Shown here piece after piece: positions 7,966 through 17,993 of a stretch of 45,379 bases of DNA. The translations under genes and the position numbers were made by a program. Under the pieces are notes generated by a model. It saw only the letters and a list, made by a program, of their open reading frames with translations, was not told where the DNA came from and ran no database searches. The DNA is from Muribaculaceae bacterium (GTDB lineage: Bacteria; Bacteroidota; Bacteroidia; Bacteroidales; Muribaculaceae): positions 1-45,379 of the forward strand of contig JAIDPA010000150.1 in the NCBI GenBank assembly GCA_029062985.1, written 5' to 3'. Each line of letters starts with the position of its first letter. Position 1 is the first letter of the stretch.

Positions 7966-8071
7966 GATTTTTATAATAATCAGACTGTCAGAGCTCTATA
8001 TCTATATTTCTGTTCAATTACTTTAATTTCTAACAAATCTCAAAAAACATATCTCTAAGGGATGCTTATAC

Positions 8072-8424
8072 TCATAACCCTAAGTCTTTTACAATTTTTT
8101 GAATCAGTGCTACATCAACAGTAGAAAAATCTGCTTTGTCATATATGTCTATAAGGTAAATTCTCCCCATACTTTCATTTACAACTTTTCATTTACAACT
8201 AAAGTATATGTAATCACTCTTGCACCTCCTGATTTTCCTCTTCCCTTTGACTTAATCGACATCCTTATTTTACGGATTCCAGGAGTGAGTTCATCTCCTT
8301 GAAAGGGATTTTCCTGTAATGATTGTGAAAAGTCAATGAGATCCTGTTTTAATGATCTGTGCCTTTTTGATAAAGCCTTAAACGCTTTTTCAAAATCAGG
8401 AGTAGGTATTATATCATAATTCAT
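8072..8424 (-). pseudogene. RelE/Txe-family toxin, frameshifted by a 14-bp tandem duplication
   Basis: MNYDIIPTPDFEKAFKALSKRHRSLKQDLIDF...GGARVITYTLVVNE then stop; after the duplication the other frame continues SMGRIYLIDIYDKADFSTVDVALIQKIVKDLGL*; direct repeat TTTCATTTACAAC at 8173-8185 and 8187-8199. Confidence 0.8.
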
Positions 8425-8647
8425 CAAACATATCTTGAATAGTCCTACGGGGAAGTTTCCCCTCTTCAATCATCTTTACCTGCTCAAGACCCTTACAAAT
8501 TCTGGTTGTCAACGAGTCTTCTTTTGAAACCGGAGTTATCTTAAATATACCCAGACGGGAGGAAATCAACACAGATTCTCCCTCAAGAGCCTTTGTCAGT
8601 ATTTTTGTCTGATTAGCTCTAAAATCTCTTGCACTTATTATTTCCAT
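8414..8647 (-). CDS. Phd/YefM-like antitoxin
   Basis: MEIISARDFRANQTKILTKALEGESVLISSRLGIFKITPV; overlaps toxin start by 11 nt. Confidence 0.7.
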   Translation of the reverse strand: MEIISARDFRANQTKILTKALEGESVLISSRLGIFKITPVSKEDSLTTRICKGLEQVKMIEEGKLPRRTIQDMFDEL

Positions 8648-8768
8648 ATAATTAAAATTTAGTTATTTTTGCAAATATAACAAATGGTAGCCAATTTGGT
8701 ACACAAATTACTAAATTTTATTTTTTGTTTTTACCCCTGCCGAGGAAAGAGATTTGACGTTTTTTTAT

Positions 8769-8776
8769 TACTTTTG
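8769..8776 (+). promoter_or_regulatory. -7 element of pyrC promoter
   Basis: TACTTTTG matching TAnnTTTG; no correctly spaced TTTG seen upstream. Confidence 0.5.
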
Positions 8777-8857
8777 CAATTGAGGAGCGAGGCTTAAGGC
8801 TTCTCCGCAAAAGCTATTATAATTTTCAAATCTCATTTTTCAATTTTCAATTCATCT

Positions 8858-10156
8858 ATGCCTTCTATACTTATAAAAAATGCCAACGTCTGGACCGAAG
8901 GACGCTTCATCAATGCCGACGTGGAGATAAGAAACGGTGTCGTTACCGCTCTTGACCCCGTTGCCTCCTCCCCTCTAAATTCCTCCCGTCATCTCCCTCC
9001 GTCTGCCGAAATCATCAATGCCAAGGGCATGTATATCCTGCCCGGACTCGTAGACATGCACGTCCATTTCCGCGAACCCGGCTATTCATATAAGGAAACT
9101 ATCAAGACAGGCTCCGAAGCTGCCGCTGCCGGAGGATTCACAACTGTCTGCACCATGCCCAACCTGAATCCAGCCCCCGACTCTCCCGAGAACCTCCTGA
9201 AGCAACTGGAAATAATACGTCGTGATGCAGTTGTCGAAGTGCTTCCTTACGCTACAATCACACGCCTGCGTATGGGCAAGGAACTTGTCGACTATGAGGC
9301 TGTCGCTGCTGATGTCTGCGGTTTCTCCGACGACGGCACCGGCGTGCAGGATGATGAAGTCATGCGTCGCGCAATGACTGAAATCGCAAAAACCGGAAAG
9401 ATTCTTGCTGCCCACTGTGAAGTGGAGGCTCTCCTCAACAAAGGGTATATCCACGACGGAACATACGCTCAGAAAAACAACCACCGCGGAATATGTTCGG
9501 AATCGGAATGGAAGGAAGTGGAACGCGATATAAAATTGGCTGAAGAAACGGGCTGCCGTCTCCACGTCTGCCACATATCCACCAAAGAGAGCGTAGCATT
9601 GATTCGCGATGCGAAAGCACGCGGAGTCAGAGTCACCTGCGAGACGGGTCCGCATTATCTGACTTTCTGCGATGAAGATCTGAAGGAAGATGGTCGCTTC
9701 AAGATGAATCCTCCTATCAGAAGCCGTGCTGACCGCGATGCCCTGCGTGAGGGAGTAGCCGACGGAACTATCGACGTCATTTCTACCGACCATGCTCCTC
9801 ATTCCGAAACAGAGAAAGCTAAGGGGCTTGAGAAAAGCGCGATGGGAGTGGTCGGTCTTGAAACCTCTTTCGCCGCAGTCTACACGACAATGGTGAAACC
9901 GGGTCTTATTTCCATGGAGCGTCTTGCCCATCTGATGTCGACCAACGCACGTGCCATCCTCGGTCTCCCTGCCGCCGGCGGTATAAAACCCGGAGTGCCT
10001 GCCGACCTCACACTGCTTTCCGGCGCCGGCACATCAATCGTCGACCCCCTGACCTTCCGCTCAATGGGGAAAGCCACACCCTATGCCGGACTCGAACTTT
10101 CCGGACACGTCGCTGCCACAATGTGCGCCGGGGAATGGGTCTTTAATAGGCTTTAG
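8858..10156 (+). CDS. pyrC: Dihydroorotase
   Basis: 432 aa; DMHVHFREPGYSYKE, STDHAPHS. Confidence 0.95.
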   Translation: MPSILIKNANVWTEGRFINADVEIRNGVVTALDPVASSPLNSSRHLPPSAEIINAKGMYILPGLVDMHVHFREPGYSYKETIKTGSEAAAAGGFTTVCTMPNLNPAPDSPENLLKQLEIIRRDAVVEVLPYATITRLRMGKELVDYEAVAADVCGFSDDGTGVQDDEVMRRAMTEIAKTGKILAAHCEVEALLNKGYIHDGTYAQKNNHRGICSESEWKEVERDIKLAEETGCRLHVCHISTKESVALIRDAKARGVRVTCETGPHYLTFCDEDLKEDGRFKMNPPIRSRADRDALREGVADGTIDVISTDHAPHSETEKAKGLEKSAMGVVGLETSFAAVYTTMVKPGLISMERLAHLMSTNARAILGLPAAGGIKPGVPADLTLLSGAGTSIVDPLTFRSMGKATPYAGLELSGHVAATMCAGEWVFNRL

Positions 10157-10266
10157 GCTCAAGGCTTTAGGCTTTAGGCTCAAGGCTTTAGGCTCAAGGA
10201 TTTAGGCTCGAGCCTAATGCCTAATGCCTAATGCCTAATGCCTAACACCTACAGCCTAATGCCTAA
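10147..10266. repeat. Convergent GGCTTTA/GCCTAAT tandem-repeat array centred on a palindrome
   Basis: GGCTTTAGGCTCAA units, perfect palindrome TTAGGCTCGAGCCTAA (10202-10217), then AATGCCT units. Confidence 0.9.
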
Positions 10267-10282
10267 AAAATTTGTATTAGAT

Positions 10283-10313
10283 TTTGGCATGTCGTGTTTT
10301 TTCATTAACTTTG
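10283..10313 (+). promoter_or_regulatory. carA operon promoter
   Basis: TTTG (10283-10286), 19 nt, TAACTTTG (10306-10313). Confidence 0.8.
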
Positions 10314-10321
10314 CACGCAAA

Positions 10322-10426
10322 ATGAATGACATGACGACATCAATCACAGGTCGATACTTGTTGGTTCTGCTTAACGCGCAGTCTTTTAACGGAAGCTTTT
10401 GCCGTCCGGCAACTTCCTTTTTTTGA
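10322..10426 (+). CDS. Putative leader peptide of the car/pyr operon
   Basis: MNDMTTSITGRYLLVLLNAQSFNGSFCRPATSFF*; reading frame spans terminator 1 and stops at the end of its T-run. Confidence 0.4.
   Translation: MNDMTTSITGRYLLVLLNAQSFNGSFCRPATSFF
10391..10424 (+). terminator. carA leader terminator 1
   Basis: GGAAGctttTGCCgtccGGCAACTTCC followed by T7. Confidence 0.75.
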
Positions 10427-10433
10427 TATTTCA

Positions 10434-10463
10434 GGGCAACTCGTCTGAGGGTTGCCCTTTTTT
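10434..10463 (+). terminator. carA leader terminator 2
   Basis: GGGCAAC-tcgtctgagg-GTTGCCC followed by T6. Confidence 0.8.
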
Positions 10464-10555
10464 GTATCCTGCGCTCAGGTAAGTATCCCTCGAGGTAGTG
10501 TCAGAAAGTCTGAATGGATTAAGCGGCAGAAAAAAGAAACAAATCAATATACACT

Positions 10556-11638
10556 TTGAAAATGAAACCCTACACAAAAAAACTTGTCCTTGAGGACGGC
10601 AGCGAATTCCCCGGCTACGGATTCGCATCCGACACCGAAAGAGTGGGTGAACTCGTCTTCAACACTTCTATGGTGGGCTATCAGGAAATCTTATCAGACC
10701 CCTCATACGCCGACCAGATTATTGTGATGACGTATCCCCTGATAGGAAACTATGGAATCACCGATGAAGACTACGAAACCAAGTTTCCATCTATCGGAGG
10801 CATGATTGTGAAGGAAAATAATGATTCTCCCTCCAACTTCCGCTACACCAAAACCCTCTCGGAAACCCTTGAGGAAAACAATATACCGGCTATCAGCGGA
10901 ATCGACACAAGAAAACTTACCCGCATTCTGCGGGATGCACAGGGCATCAGAGCCATAATCACCGACATCTCCACTCCTACCGAAGAGGCTGTCAGCAAAA
11001 TCAAAGCAAAGGAGCGTCCGCGCAATCTTGTCAGCCGTGTCAGCTGCAAGAAGCGCTGGTTTGCACGCACGACAGGCTACAAATATGATATCGTGGCGAT
11101 TGACTGCGGAATGAAATACAACATGGTGAGAAGTCTGAACGCTCACAACTGCAACGTGACAGTCGTGCCTTGGAACACCTCTGCCGAACAGATTCTTGCT
11201 TTTAATCCAGACGGAGTGCTCATCTCAAACGGTCCGGGTTCTCCCGAAGATGTGCCTGAAGTGGTGGAGACTATCCGGCAGCTTCGTGGCAAGGTCCCCA
11301 TGTTCGGCATCTGCCTCGGTCATCAGCTCATTGCCCTTGCCTACGGCGCGAAGATCAACCCTATAAACCCGGGGCATCGCGGAGGCAACCATCCCGTAAA
11401 AGACCTCACCAACGGGAAAGTGCTTATCACCGCACAGAATCATGGCTATGCAGTCGATAAGGATTCCGTAAAAGACACTCGTCTGGAAATCACCCATATT
11501 AATCTCCTTGACAACACTGTCGAAGGTTGCCGCTGTGTGGCTGACAAGGTGATGTCGGTGCAATTCCATCCCGAGAGCGCTCCCGGTCCGCAGGATTCAA
11601 TTCATCTGTTTGAGAATTTCATTGATCTCGTGAAATAA
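10556..11638 (+). CDS. carA: Carbamoyl-phosphate synthase small subunit
   Basis: Start likely ATG at 10556 or 10562; glutaminase motif MFGICLGHQLIALAYGAK. Confidence 0.95.
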   Translation: MKMKPYTKKLVLEDGSEFPGYGFASDTERVGELVFNTSMVGYQEILSDPSYADQIIVMTYPLIGNYGITDEDYETKFPSIGGMIVKENNDSPSNFRYTKTLSETLEENNIPAISGIDTRKLTRILRDAQGIRAIITDISTPTEEAVSKIKAKERPRNLVSRVSCKKRWFARTTGYKYDIVAIDCGMKYNMVRSLNAHNCNVTVVPWNTSAEQILAFNPDGVLISNGPGSPEDVPEVVETIRQLRGKVPMFGICLGHQLIALAYGAKINPINPGHRGGNHPVKDLTNGKVLITAQNHGYAVDKDSVKDTRLEITHINLLDNTVEGCRCVADKVMSVQFHPESAPGPQDSIHLFENFIDLVK

Positions 11639-11683
11639 TTCCCTGTTTTAAATTTCATCTTTAATTTTTCAATTTCATAGGCT

Positions 11684-14600
11684 ATGCCGAAACGTAAAGA
11701 TATAAAGAAAGTAATGGTGATTGGCAGCGGACCGATTGTCGTAGGTCAGGCTGCGGAATTCGATTATGCCGGCACTCAGGCTTGCGCTGCCCTCAAGGAA
11801 GAGGGGTATGAGGTGGTGCTTGTCAACTCCAACCCGGCTACCATCATGACTGACCCCGAGATTGCCCACAAAGTGTATATGGAACCCCTTACTCTCGAAT
11901 ATGTGGCTAAGATCGTGCGCTACGAACGTCCCGATGCCATCGTGCCGGGTCTCGGAGGTCAGACCGGTCTTAACCTTGCCGTGCAGCTTGCAAAGAAGGG
12001 TGTGCTTGAAGAATGCGGAGTGGAGATTCTCGGCACATCTTTCGACAGCATCGAGCGTGCCGAAGACCGCGAACTTTTTAAAGAACTTTGCGAAAGCATC
12101 GGCGAACCGGTGCTCCCCAGCGACGTTGCCTCAAGCATCGACCATGCTGCGGAGATTGCTGAAAAGATAGGCTACCCGGTGATTCTGCGTCCTGCATTCA
12201 CCCTCGGAGGCACCGGCGGCGGCTTTGCCGACAATGAGAAGGAACTGCGCGAACTGATGCGAACTGCCCTCGACCTCTCCCCCGTGCATCAGGTCCTCGT
12301 AGAGAAGAGTATAAAGGGTTTTAAGGAAATTGAGTTTGAGGTGATGCGCGATGCCAACGACACGGTAATAGCCATCTGCTCGATGGAAAACCTTGACCCC
12401 GTCGGCGTGCATACGGGAGATTCAATCGTTGTGGCGCCCGCTCAGACACTTTCCAATAAGGAATATCAGCTCCTGCGCGACAGTGCCCTCAAGCTTATAC
12501 GCGCCCTGAAGATTGAAGGAGGCTGCAATGTTCAGTTCGCTCTTGATCCCCTATCTTTCGATTATTATCTTATCGAGGTCAATCCTCGTGTGTCGCGTTC
12601 TTCAGCGCTTGCCTCCAAAGCATCGGGCTATCCCATTGCTCGTGTCAGCGCGAAAATTGCAGTCGGGCTCCACCTTGATGAAATTGACCTCGGGCATATT
12701 CCGGCAAGCTTCGAGCCGACGCTTGATTACGTCGTGACCAAGATTGCACGCTTCCCCTTCGATAAATTCGCTGACGCCTCCAATGAACTCGGCACTCAGA
12801 TGAAAGCCACGGGCGAGGTGATGAGTATCGGACGCACAATGGAGGAATCCCTTCTGAAAGCTGTCCGTTCGCTTGAGACGGGTGTATGCCATCTCCATAA
12901 CAAGAAATTTGACGAGATGCCCACCAATGAGATGCTTGACTACATCCGTCACGCCACAGACGACCGCATCTATGCCCTTGCCGAACTCATGCGCCGCGAT
13001 GTTGACGCCGGAATTATCTATAACCGCACCAAAATCGACATGTTCTTCCTTGATAAAATCAAAAACATTGTTGATTTCGAAAATGTATTGCGTGCGAACC
13101 CTGTCGACATAGAAGTGCTCAAAGAGGCAAAGGAAATTGGGTTCAGCGATAAATTCATTGGTCAGGTCTGGGGCAAGACTGAAGCGGAAATATATCAGCT
13201 GCGTAAGGAAGCAGGCATCCGCCCTGTCTATAAGATGATTGATTCCTGCGGTGCGGAATTTCATGCCAAGACCAACTATTTCTATTCCACCTACGACAGC
13301 GAGAACGAATCAGTGCCGTCTGAGAGGAAAAAGATTGTCGTGCTCGGTTCCGGTCCGATCCGAATCGGTCAGGGCGTGGAATTTGATTATTCCACAGTGC
13401 ATGCCATCTGGTCAATACGCAAGGCGGGCTACGAGGCAATCATCATCAACAATAACCCGGAGACTGTATCGACCGACCATACGACAGGCGATAAGCTCTA
13501 TTTTGAGCCTCTGACCGTGGAAGACGTCATGAATGTGCTCGACCTCGAAAAACCGGTTGGCGTGATTGTCTCCCTTGGCGGACAGACAGCCATTAATCTT
13601 GCGGAACCTCTCGCTGCCCTCGGAGCGCCCATAATCGGCACCGGAATCGAGGCTATAAGAAATGCGGAAGACCGCGGCTGTTTTGAAGCCATCATGGAGA
13701 AGCTCGGCATCCCGCAGCCCGAAGGTGTGGCAGTCACTCACATTGAAGAGGGTGTCGAGGCTGCTGCACGCATCGGCTATCCCGTGCTTGTGCGCCCGAG
13801 CTATGTGCTTGGCGGACGCGCAATGCAGATTGTCAGCAACGAGGAGCAGCTGCGCCATTACCTTCACACTGCCGTTGAAATCAACGTCGAGCATCCCGTG
13901 CTTGTCGATAAATATATCATGGGTAAAGAACTCGAGGTCGATGCCGTATGCGACGGAACAGATGTCTTCGTGCCCGGCATAATGGAGCACGTAGAGCACA
14001 CAGGTGTACACTCCGGCGACTCCATCAGCGTCTACCCCACTTTCAGCGTAAGCCACGAAGTGAAGCAGAAAATACTCGACTACACCGTGCGTCTCGGGCG
14101 TGAGATAGGAATAAAGGGTCTCTATAACATCCAGTTTATTGTTGACTCTAAGGATAATGTCTATGTGATTGAGGTCAATCCCCGCTCATCGCGCACAGTG
14201 CCCTTCCTGTCGAAAGCCACCGGTGTGCATCTCGCCGACATAGCCACAAGAGTGATGCTCGGACACTCCCTTAAAGAACAGGGCATAGATATTCTCTATC
14301 CCGAAGAGAAAAAGCGCTGGTTTGTCAAGACCCCTGCCTTCTCATTCTCCAAGTTGCGCGGAATGGATTCCTACCTCTCTCCGGAAATGAAATCCACGGG
14401 TGAGGCTATCGGTTACGACAAATCGCTCAAGCGCGCTTTGTATAAATCACTCCAGGCGTCAGGTATGACTGTCGCAAACTACGGCACTATCCTCGTGACC
14501 ATCGGCGATTCCGATAAACAGCGTGCCCTCCCCCTCATCCGCCGCTTCTATCAGCTCGGTTTCAACGTGGAAGCTACTTGCGGCACAGCCAATTTCCTGC

Positions 14601-14869
14601 GTGCCAACGGAATCCGCACACGCTTACTGCATAAGCTCAGCGAGGGGAGCGACGACATCACGGCTTCTCTTCGTCAGGGTCACGTCAACTACGTCATCAA
14701 CACCATGGAGCTTGCCGCCGACCATTCTCACCGTGACGGCTTCTATATCCGGCGGACGGCTGTCGACAATAATATTACCGTCTTCACCTCTCTGGAGACT
14801 GTGGAGGTGCTCCTTGATGTGCTTGAAGATATAACCATGAAGGTATCCACTATTGATGCCGAAGATTAA
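11684..14869 (+). CDS. carB: Carbamoyl-phosphate synthase large subunit
   Basis: 1061 aa; duplicated ATP-grasp halves, [20 protein letters not shown] and [18 protein letters not shown]. Confidence 0.97.
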   Translation: MPKRKDIKKVMVIGSGPIVVGQAAEFDYAGTQACAALKEEGYEVVLVNSNPATIMTDPEIAHKVYMEPLTLEYVAKIVRYERPDAIVPGLGGQTGLNLAVQLAKKGVLEECGVEILGTSFDSIERAEDRELFKELCESIGEPVLPSDVASSIDHAAEIAEKIGYPVILRPAFTLGGTGGGFADNEKELRELMRTALDLSPVHQVLVEKSIKGFKEIEFEVMRDANDTVIAICSMENLDPVGVHTGDSIVVAPAQTLSNKEYQLLRDSALKLIRALKIEGGCNVQFALDPLSFDYYLIEVNPRVSRSSALASKASGYPIARVSAKIAVGLHLDEIDLGHIPASFEPTLDYVVTKIARFPFDKFADASNELGTQMKATGEVMSIGRTMEESLLKAVRSLETGVCHLHNKKFDEMPTNEMLDYIRHATDDRIYALAELMRRDVDAGIIYNRTKIDMFFLDKIKNIVDFENVLRANPVDIEVLKEAKEIGFSDKFIGQVWGKTEAEIYQLRKEAGIRPVYKMIDSCGAEFHAKTNYFYSTYDSENESVPSERKKIVVLGSGPIRIGQGVEFDYSTVHAIWSIRKAGYEAIIINNNPETVSTDHTTGDKLYFEPLTVEDVMNVLDLEKPVGVIVSLGGQTAINLAEPLAALGAPIIGTGIEAIRNAEDRGCFEAIMEKLGIPQPEGVAVTHIEEGVEAAARIGYPVLVRPSYVLGGRAMQIVSNEEQLRHYLHTAVEINVEHPVLVDKYIMGKELEVDAVCDGTDVFVPGIMEHVEHTGVHSGDSISVYPTFSVSHEVKQKILDYTVRLGREIGIKGLYNIQFIVDSKDNVYVIEVNPRSSRTVPFLSKATGVHLADIATRVMLGHSLKEQGIDILYPEEKKRWFVKTPAFSFSKLRGMDSYLSPEMKSTGEAIGYDKSLKRALYKSLQASGMTVANYGTILVTIGDSDKQRALPLIRRFYQLGFNVEATCGTANFLRANGIRTRLLHKLSEGSDDITASLRQGHVNYVINTMELAADHSHRDGFYIRRTAVDNNITVFTSLETVEVLLDVLEDITMKVSTIDAED

Positions 14870-14880
14870 AATCAGTTATC

Positions 14881-15633
14881 ATGAATATCAGAAACATATA
14901 TACTGTGGTCAGCAACCGCCAGCTCACCTATAAGACATGGGTGATGACTCTGAGGGGCGACACTGGCGCAATCACCGCTCCGGGACAGTTCGTAAACGTG
15001 GCAATTCCCGGGAAATATCTCCGCCGCCCAATCTCTATATGCGATTATTCGCATGAGCGCGGAGAAATTGTTCTCCTCTACGATGTCGTAGGAGAAGGGA
15101 CAAAGGCAATGAGCGGCATGAAGGAAGGGGAAAATGTGGATATGCTTGTCGGACTCGGAAACGGATTCACCGTTTCCGGTTCGTTCCGGCGCCCTATCCT
15201 TCTCGGAGGCGGCATAGGATGTGCCCCACTGCTTAACCTTGCACGCACATTGGTAAGAAACGGGAAAAATCCCGTTGCAATACTGGGCTATAACACTGCT
15301 GCCGACAGCTTCGGAATGGATCGCTGGTTTGAGGAAATCGGTGTGGAGGCATACATAGCTACTGTCGACGGTTCGGCAGGCACTAAAGGATTCGTAACCG
15401 ATGTCATAACTTCCAAAAGAATAAAAGGTGATTATTTCCATTCCTGCGGACCGATGCCTATGCTCAAAGCGCTCTGCAACTCTCTGGAAATGCCGGGCGA
15501 AGTAAGCATTGAAAGTCGCATGGGTTGTGGGTTCGGAGCTTGTGTCTGCTGCACGGTGGAAACACGCGACGGCGCCCGCAGGATTTGTAAGGATGGTCCT
15601 ATTTTCAGAAAGGAGGAGTTGATATGGAAATGA
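14881..15633 (+). CDS. pyrK: Dihydroorotate dehydrogenase electron-transfer subunit
   Basis: FAD/NAD fold plus C-terminal MGCGFGACVCCTVET [2Fe-2S] motif. Confidence 0.93.
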   Translation: MNIRNIYTVVSNRQLTYKTWVMTLRGDTGAITAPGQFVNVAIPGKYLRRPISICDYSHERGEIVLLYDVVGEGTKAMSGMKEGENVDMLVGLGNGFTVSGSFRRPILLGGGIGCAPLLNLARTLVRNGKNPVAILGYNTAADSFGMDRWFEEIGVEAYIATVDGSAGTKGFVTDVITSKRIKGDYFHSCGPMPMLKALCNSLEMPGEVSIESRMGCGFGACVCCTVETRDGARRICKDGPIFRKEELIWK

Positions 15634-16550
15634 AAAACGCATCTTTCGATTTGAGCGTATCGCTCAGCGGAGTTACTCTGAAAAACCCTGTTGTGCCCGC
15701 TTCAGGATGCTTCGGCTTCGGCTATGGAATGGCAGAATTCTATGATGTCGACATGTTAGGGTCAATATCATTCAAAGGCACCACCCGTGAGGCGCGTTTC
15801 GGCAACCCTCTTCCAAGAGTGGCAGAATGTCCTTCCGGACTTATCAATTCAGTAGGTCTCCAGAACCCGGGTATTGACGAAGTCATAGCTGTCGAACTCC
15901 CCAAAATGCGTGAGGCATTCCATCAGCCGATCATTGCCAACATCAGCGGCTTCTCTATCGACGAATATGTCGAGTGTTGTGAAAAAATAGATAAAGAGGA
16001 GCAGGTGGCTATAATCGAGCTTAACGTAAGCTGCCCTAACGTCCATGGAGGCGGAATGGCATTCGGCACGTGCGCTTCATCAGTTTCGGAAGTTGTCAGA
16101 GAAGTTAAGAAAGTAGCATCCAAACCCCTATATGTGAAGCTCTCTCCCAATGTTACGGATATAGTTGCGATAGGCAGCGCGGCAGTGGAAGCGGGAGCTG
16201 ACGGATTGTGTCTGATTAATACCCTTCTCGGAATGCGTATCGACATAAAGACCCGGCGTCCGGTGATAGCAAACCGCATGGGTGGTTTTTCAGGACCTGC
16301 TGTTTTCCCGATTGCCGTGAGAATGGTCAATCAGGTTGCCCACAGCTGCGGAGTGCCCGTTATTGGTTGCGGAGGAGTCTCGTCGGCTGAGGATGTCATT
16401 GAAATGATGATGGCAGGCGCTTCGGCAGTAGAAGTCGGGGCAGCCAATCTGGTTAATCCCTACGCATGCAAGGAAATAGTGGAGAATCTCCCGGAAGTGA
16501 TGGAGCGTCTCGGCATCAAATCCTTAAAGGAAATAATAGGGATTGTGTAA
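15624..16550 (+). CDS. pyrD: Dihydroorotate dehydrogenase (class 1B)
   Basis: NPVVPASGCFGFG, NVSCPNVHGGG, GCGGVSSAEDV; overlaps pyrK. Confidence 0.94.
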   Translation: MEMKNASFDLSVSLSGVTLKNPVVPASGCFGFGYGMAEFYDVDMLGSISFKGTTREARFGNPLPRVAECPSGLINSVGLQNPGIDEVIAVELPKMREAFHQPIIANISGFSIDEYVECCEKIDKEEQVAIIELNVSCPNVHGGGMAFGTCASSVSEVVREVKKVASKPLYVKLSPNVTDIVAIGSAAVEAGADGLCLINTLLGMRIDIKTRRPVIANRMGGFSGPAVFPIAVRMVNQVAHSCGVPVIGCGGVSSAEDVIEMMMAGASAVEVGAANLVNPYACKEIVENLPEVMERLGIKSLKEIIGIV

Positions 16551-16593
16551 TTTATTTCGACTAATTATCGTTACTAAAAGAAAAACCTGACTT

Positions 16594-17304
16594 ATGAACG
16601 CAAAAGACGTTATAATAGCCTGCGACTTCGGTTCTGCTGAAGATTGCCTCGCTTTTCTCGACAAGTTTAAGGATGAAGATAGAAAACCTTTCCTTAAAAT
16701 CGGCATGGAGCTTTTTTATGCTGCCGGACCTGAAATTGTCAAAGAACTCAAGAAACGCGGATTCAAAATTTTTCTTGACCTCAAGCTTCACGATATTCCA
16801 AACACAGTCAAGAAGGCAATGAAAGTGCTTTCAGGGCTGGATGTTGACATGGTCAACGTGCATGCTGCCGGCACTGTCGAAATGATGCGTGCCGCTCTTG
16901 AAGGACTCACTCGTGAAGACGGCTCCCGTCCTCTTCTGATCGCAGTCACTCAGCTGACATCTACATCTGAAAAAGCTATGCGTGAGCAGCTCCTCATTGA
17001 TGCCACCATCAACGACACCATTGCCAAGTATGCACAGAATGCCAAAGAGGCAGGTCTCGACGGAGTCGTTTGCTCTCCGCTGGAATCTGCTCTCGTGAAG
17101 GAGGCATGCGGAAACGAATTCATGACCATCACTCCGGGAATACGTTTTGCTGATTCCAAAGCGGACGACCAGGTGCGTGTGACAGATCCGGCTAAAGCGC
17201 GTGAAATTGGCTCCGACTATATCGTTGTCGGACGTCCCATCACGGCTGCGGAAGACCCTGTGGCTGCTTACCGCCGTTGTGTAAAAGACTTTCTCGCTGA
17301 ATGA
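16594..17304 (+). CDS. pyrF: Orotidine-5'-phosphate decarboxylase
   Basis: [29 protein letters not shown]. Confidence 0.95.
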   Translation: MNAKDVIIACDFGSAEDCLAFLDKFKDEDRKPFLKIGMELFYAAGPEIVKELKKRGFKIFLDLKLHDIPNTVKKAMKVLSGLDVDMVNVHAAGTVEMMRAALEGLTREDGSRPLLIAVTQLTSTSEKAMREQLLIDATINDTIAKYAQNAKEAGLDGVVCSPLESALVKEACGNEFMTITPGIRFADSKADDQVRVTDPAKAREIGSDYIVVGRPITAAEDPVAAYRRCVKDFLAE

Positions 17305-17357
17305 AGGTGAGGTCCCCAAACCCCTATCAACCTAAACCCCAATCAACCCGAATTAAT

Positions 17358-17993
17358 ATGGAAACTGCAAAAAAAGTAGCTGCTGAATTACTCGGCATCA
17401 AGGCTGTTTTCCTCAGCCCCGCTAACCCTTTCACCTGGGCAAGCGGCATAAAGAGCCCCATATATTGCGATAACCGTCTTATCCTTACTGCTCCGAAGGC
17501 TCGTAAGGTGGTGGAAGAAGCTATCGCGGCGACTGTAAAAGATAAATTCCCCGAAGCTGAGGTGCTCATGGGCACTTCCACCGCAGGCATAGCCCACGCT
17601 GCTATTGCTGCATGGATTCTCGATATGCCTATGGGATATGTGCGCAGCGGAAACAAAGACCACGGAAGAGGAAACCGCATCGAGGGAAAACTCGAAAAGG
17701 GTCAGAAAGTTGTAGTGATTGAAGATCTGATCTCAACTGCCGGAAGCTGCATTGAAGTGGTCGAAGCTTTGCGCGAGGCGGGTGCCGACGTGTTGGGTGT
17801 TGTCAGCATCTTCACCTACGGAATGCAGAAAGGTATTGACCGTCTGGCTGCTGCAAACGTCACCAACTACTCCCTCTCCAATTTTGACACTCTCTGCGAA
17901 GTGGCAGTTGAAGAGAAATACATAACTCCTGAAGAAGAGGTGAAGCTAAAGAAGTTTATGGCTAATCCTTCAGATGAATCCTGGATGGCATGA
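17358..17993 (+). CDS. pyrE: Orotate phosphoribosyltransferase
   Basis: Start reassigned from 17301 to [21 protein letters not shown] motif [13 protein letters not shown]. Confidence 0.95.
   Translation: METAKKVAAELLGIKAVFLSPANPFTWASGIKSPIYCDNRLILTAPKARKVVEEAIAATVKDKFPEAEVLMGTSTAGIAHAAIAAWILDMPMGYVRSGNKDHGRGNRIEGKLEKGQKVVVIEDLISTAGSCIEVVEALREAGADVLGVVSIFTYGMQKGIDRLAAANVTNYSLSNFDTLCEVAVEEKYITPEEEVKLKKFMANPSDESWMA

Noticed and set aside
9086-9931. Long antisense ORFs inside pyrC, carB, purL and other biosynthetic genes
   Set aside because: Opposite-strand frames of strongly recognised enzymes with low-plausibility protein sequence; attributed to codon bias.
10202-10217. Telomere-like TTAGGC repeats
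   Set aside because: Internal, short, imperfect, and inverted around a palindrome in a bacterial contig; not telomeric.
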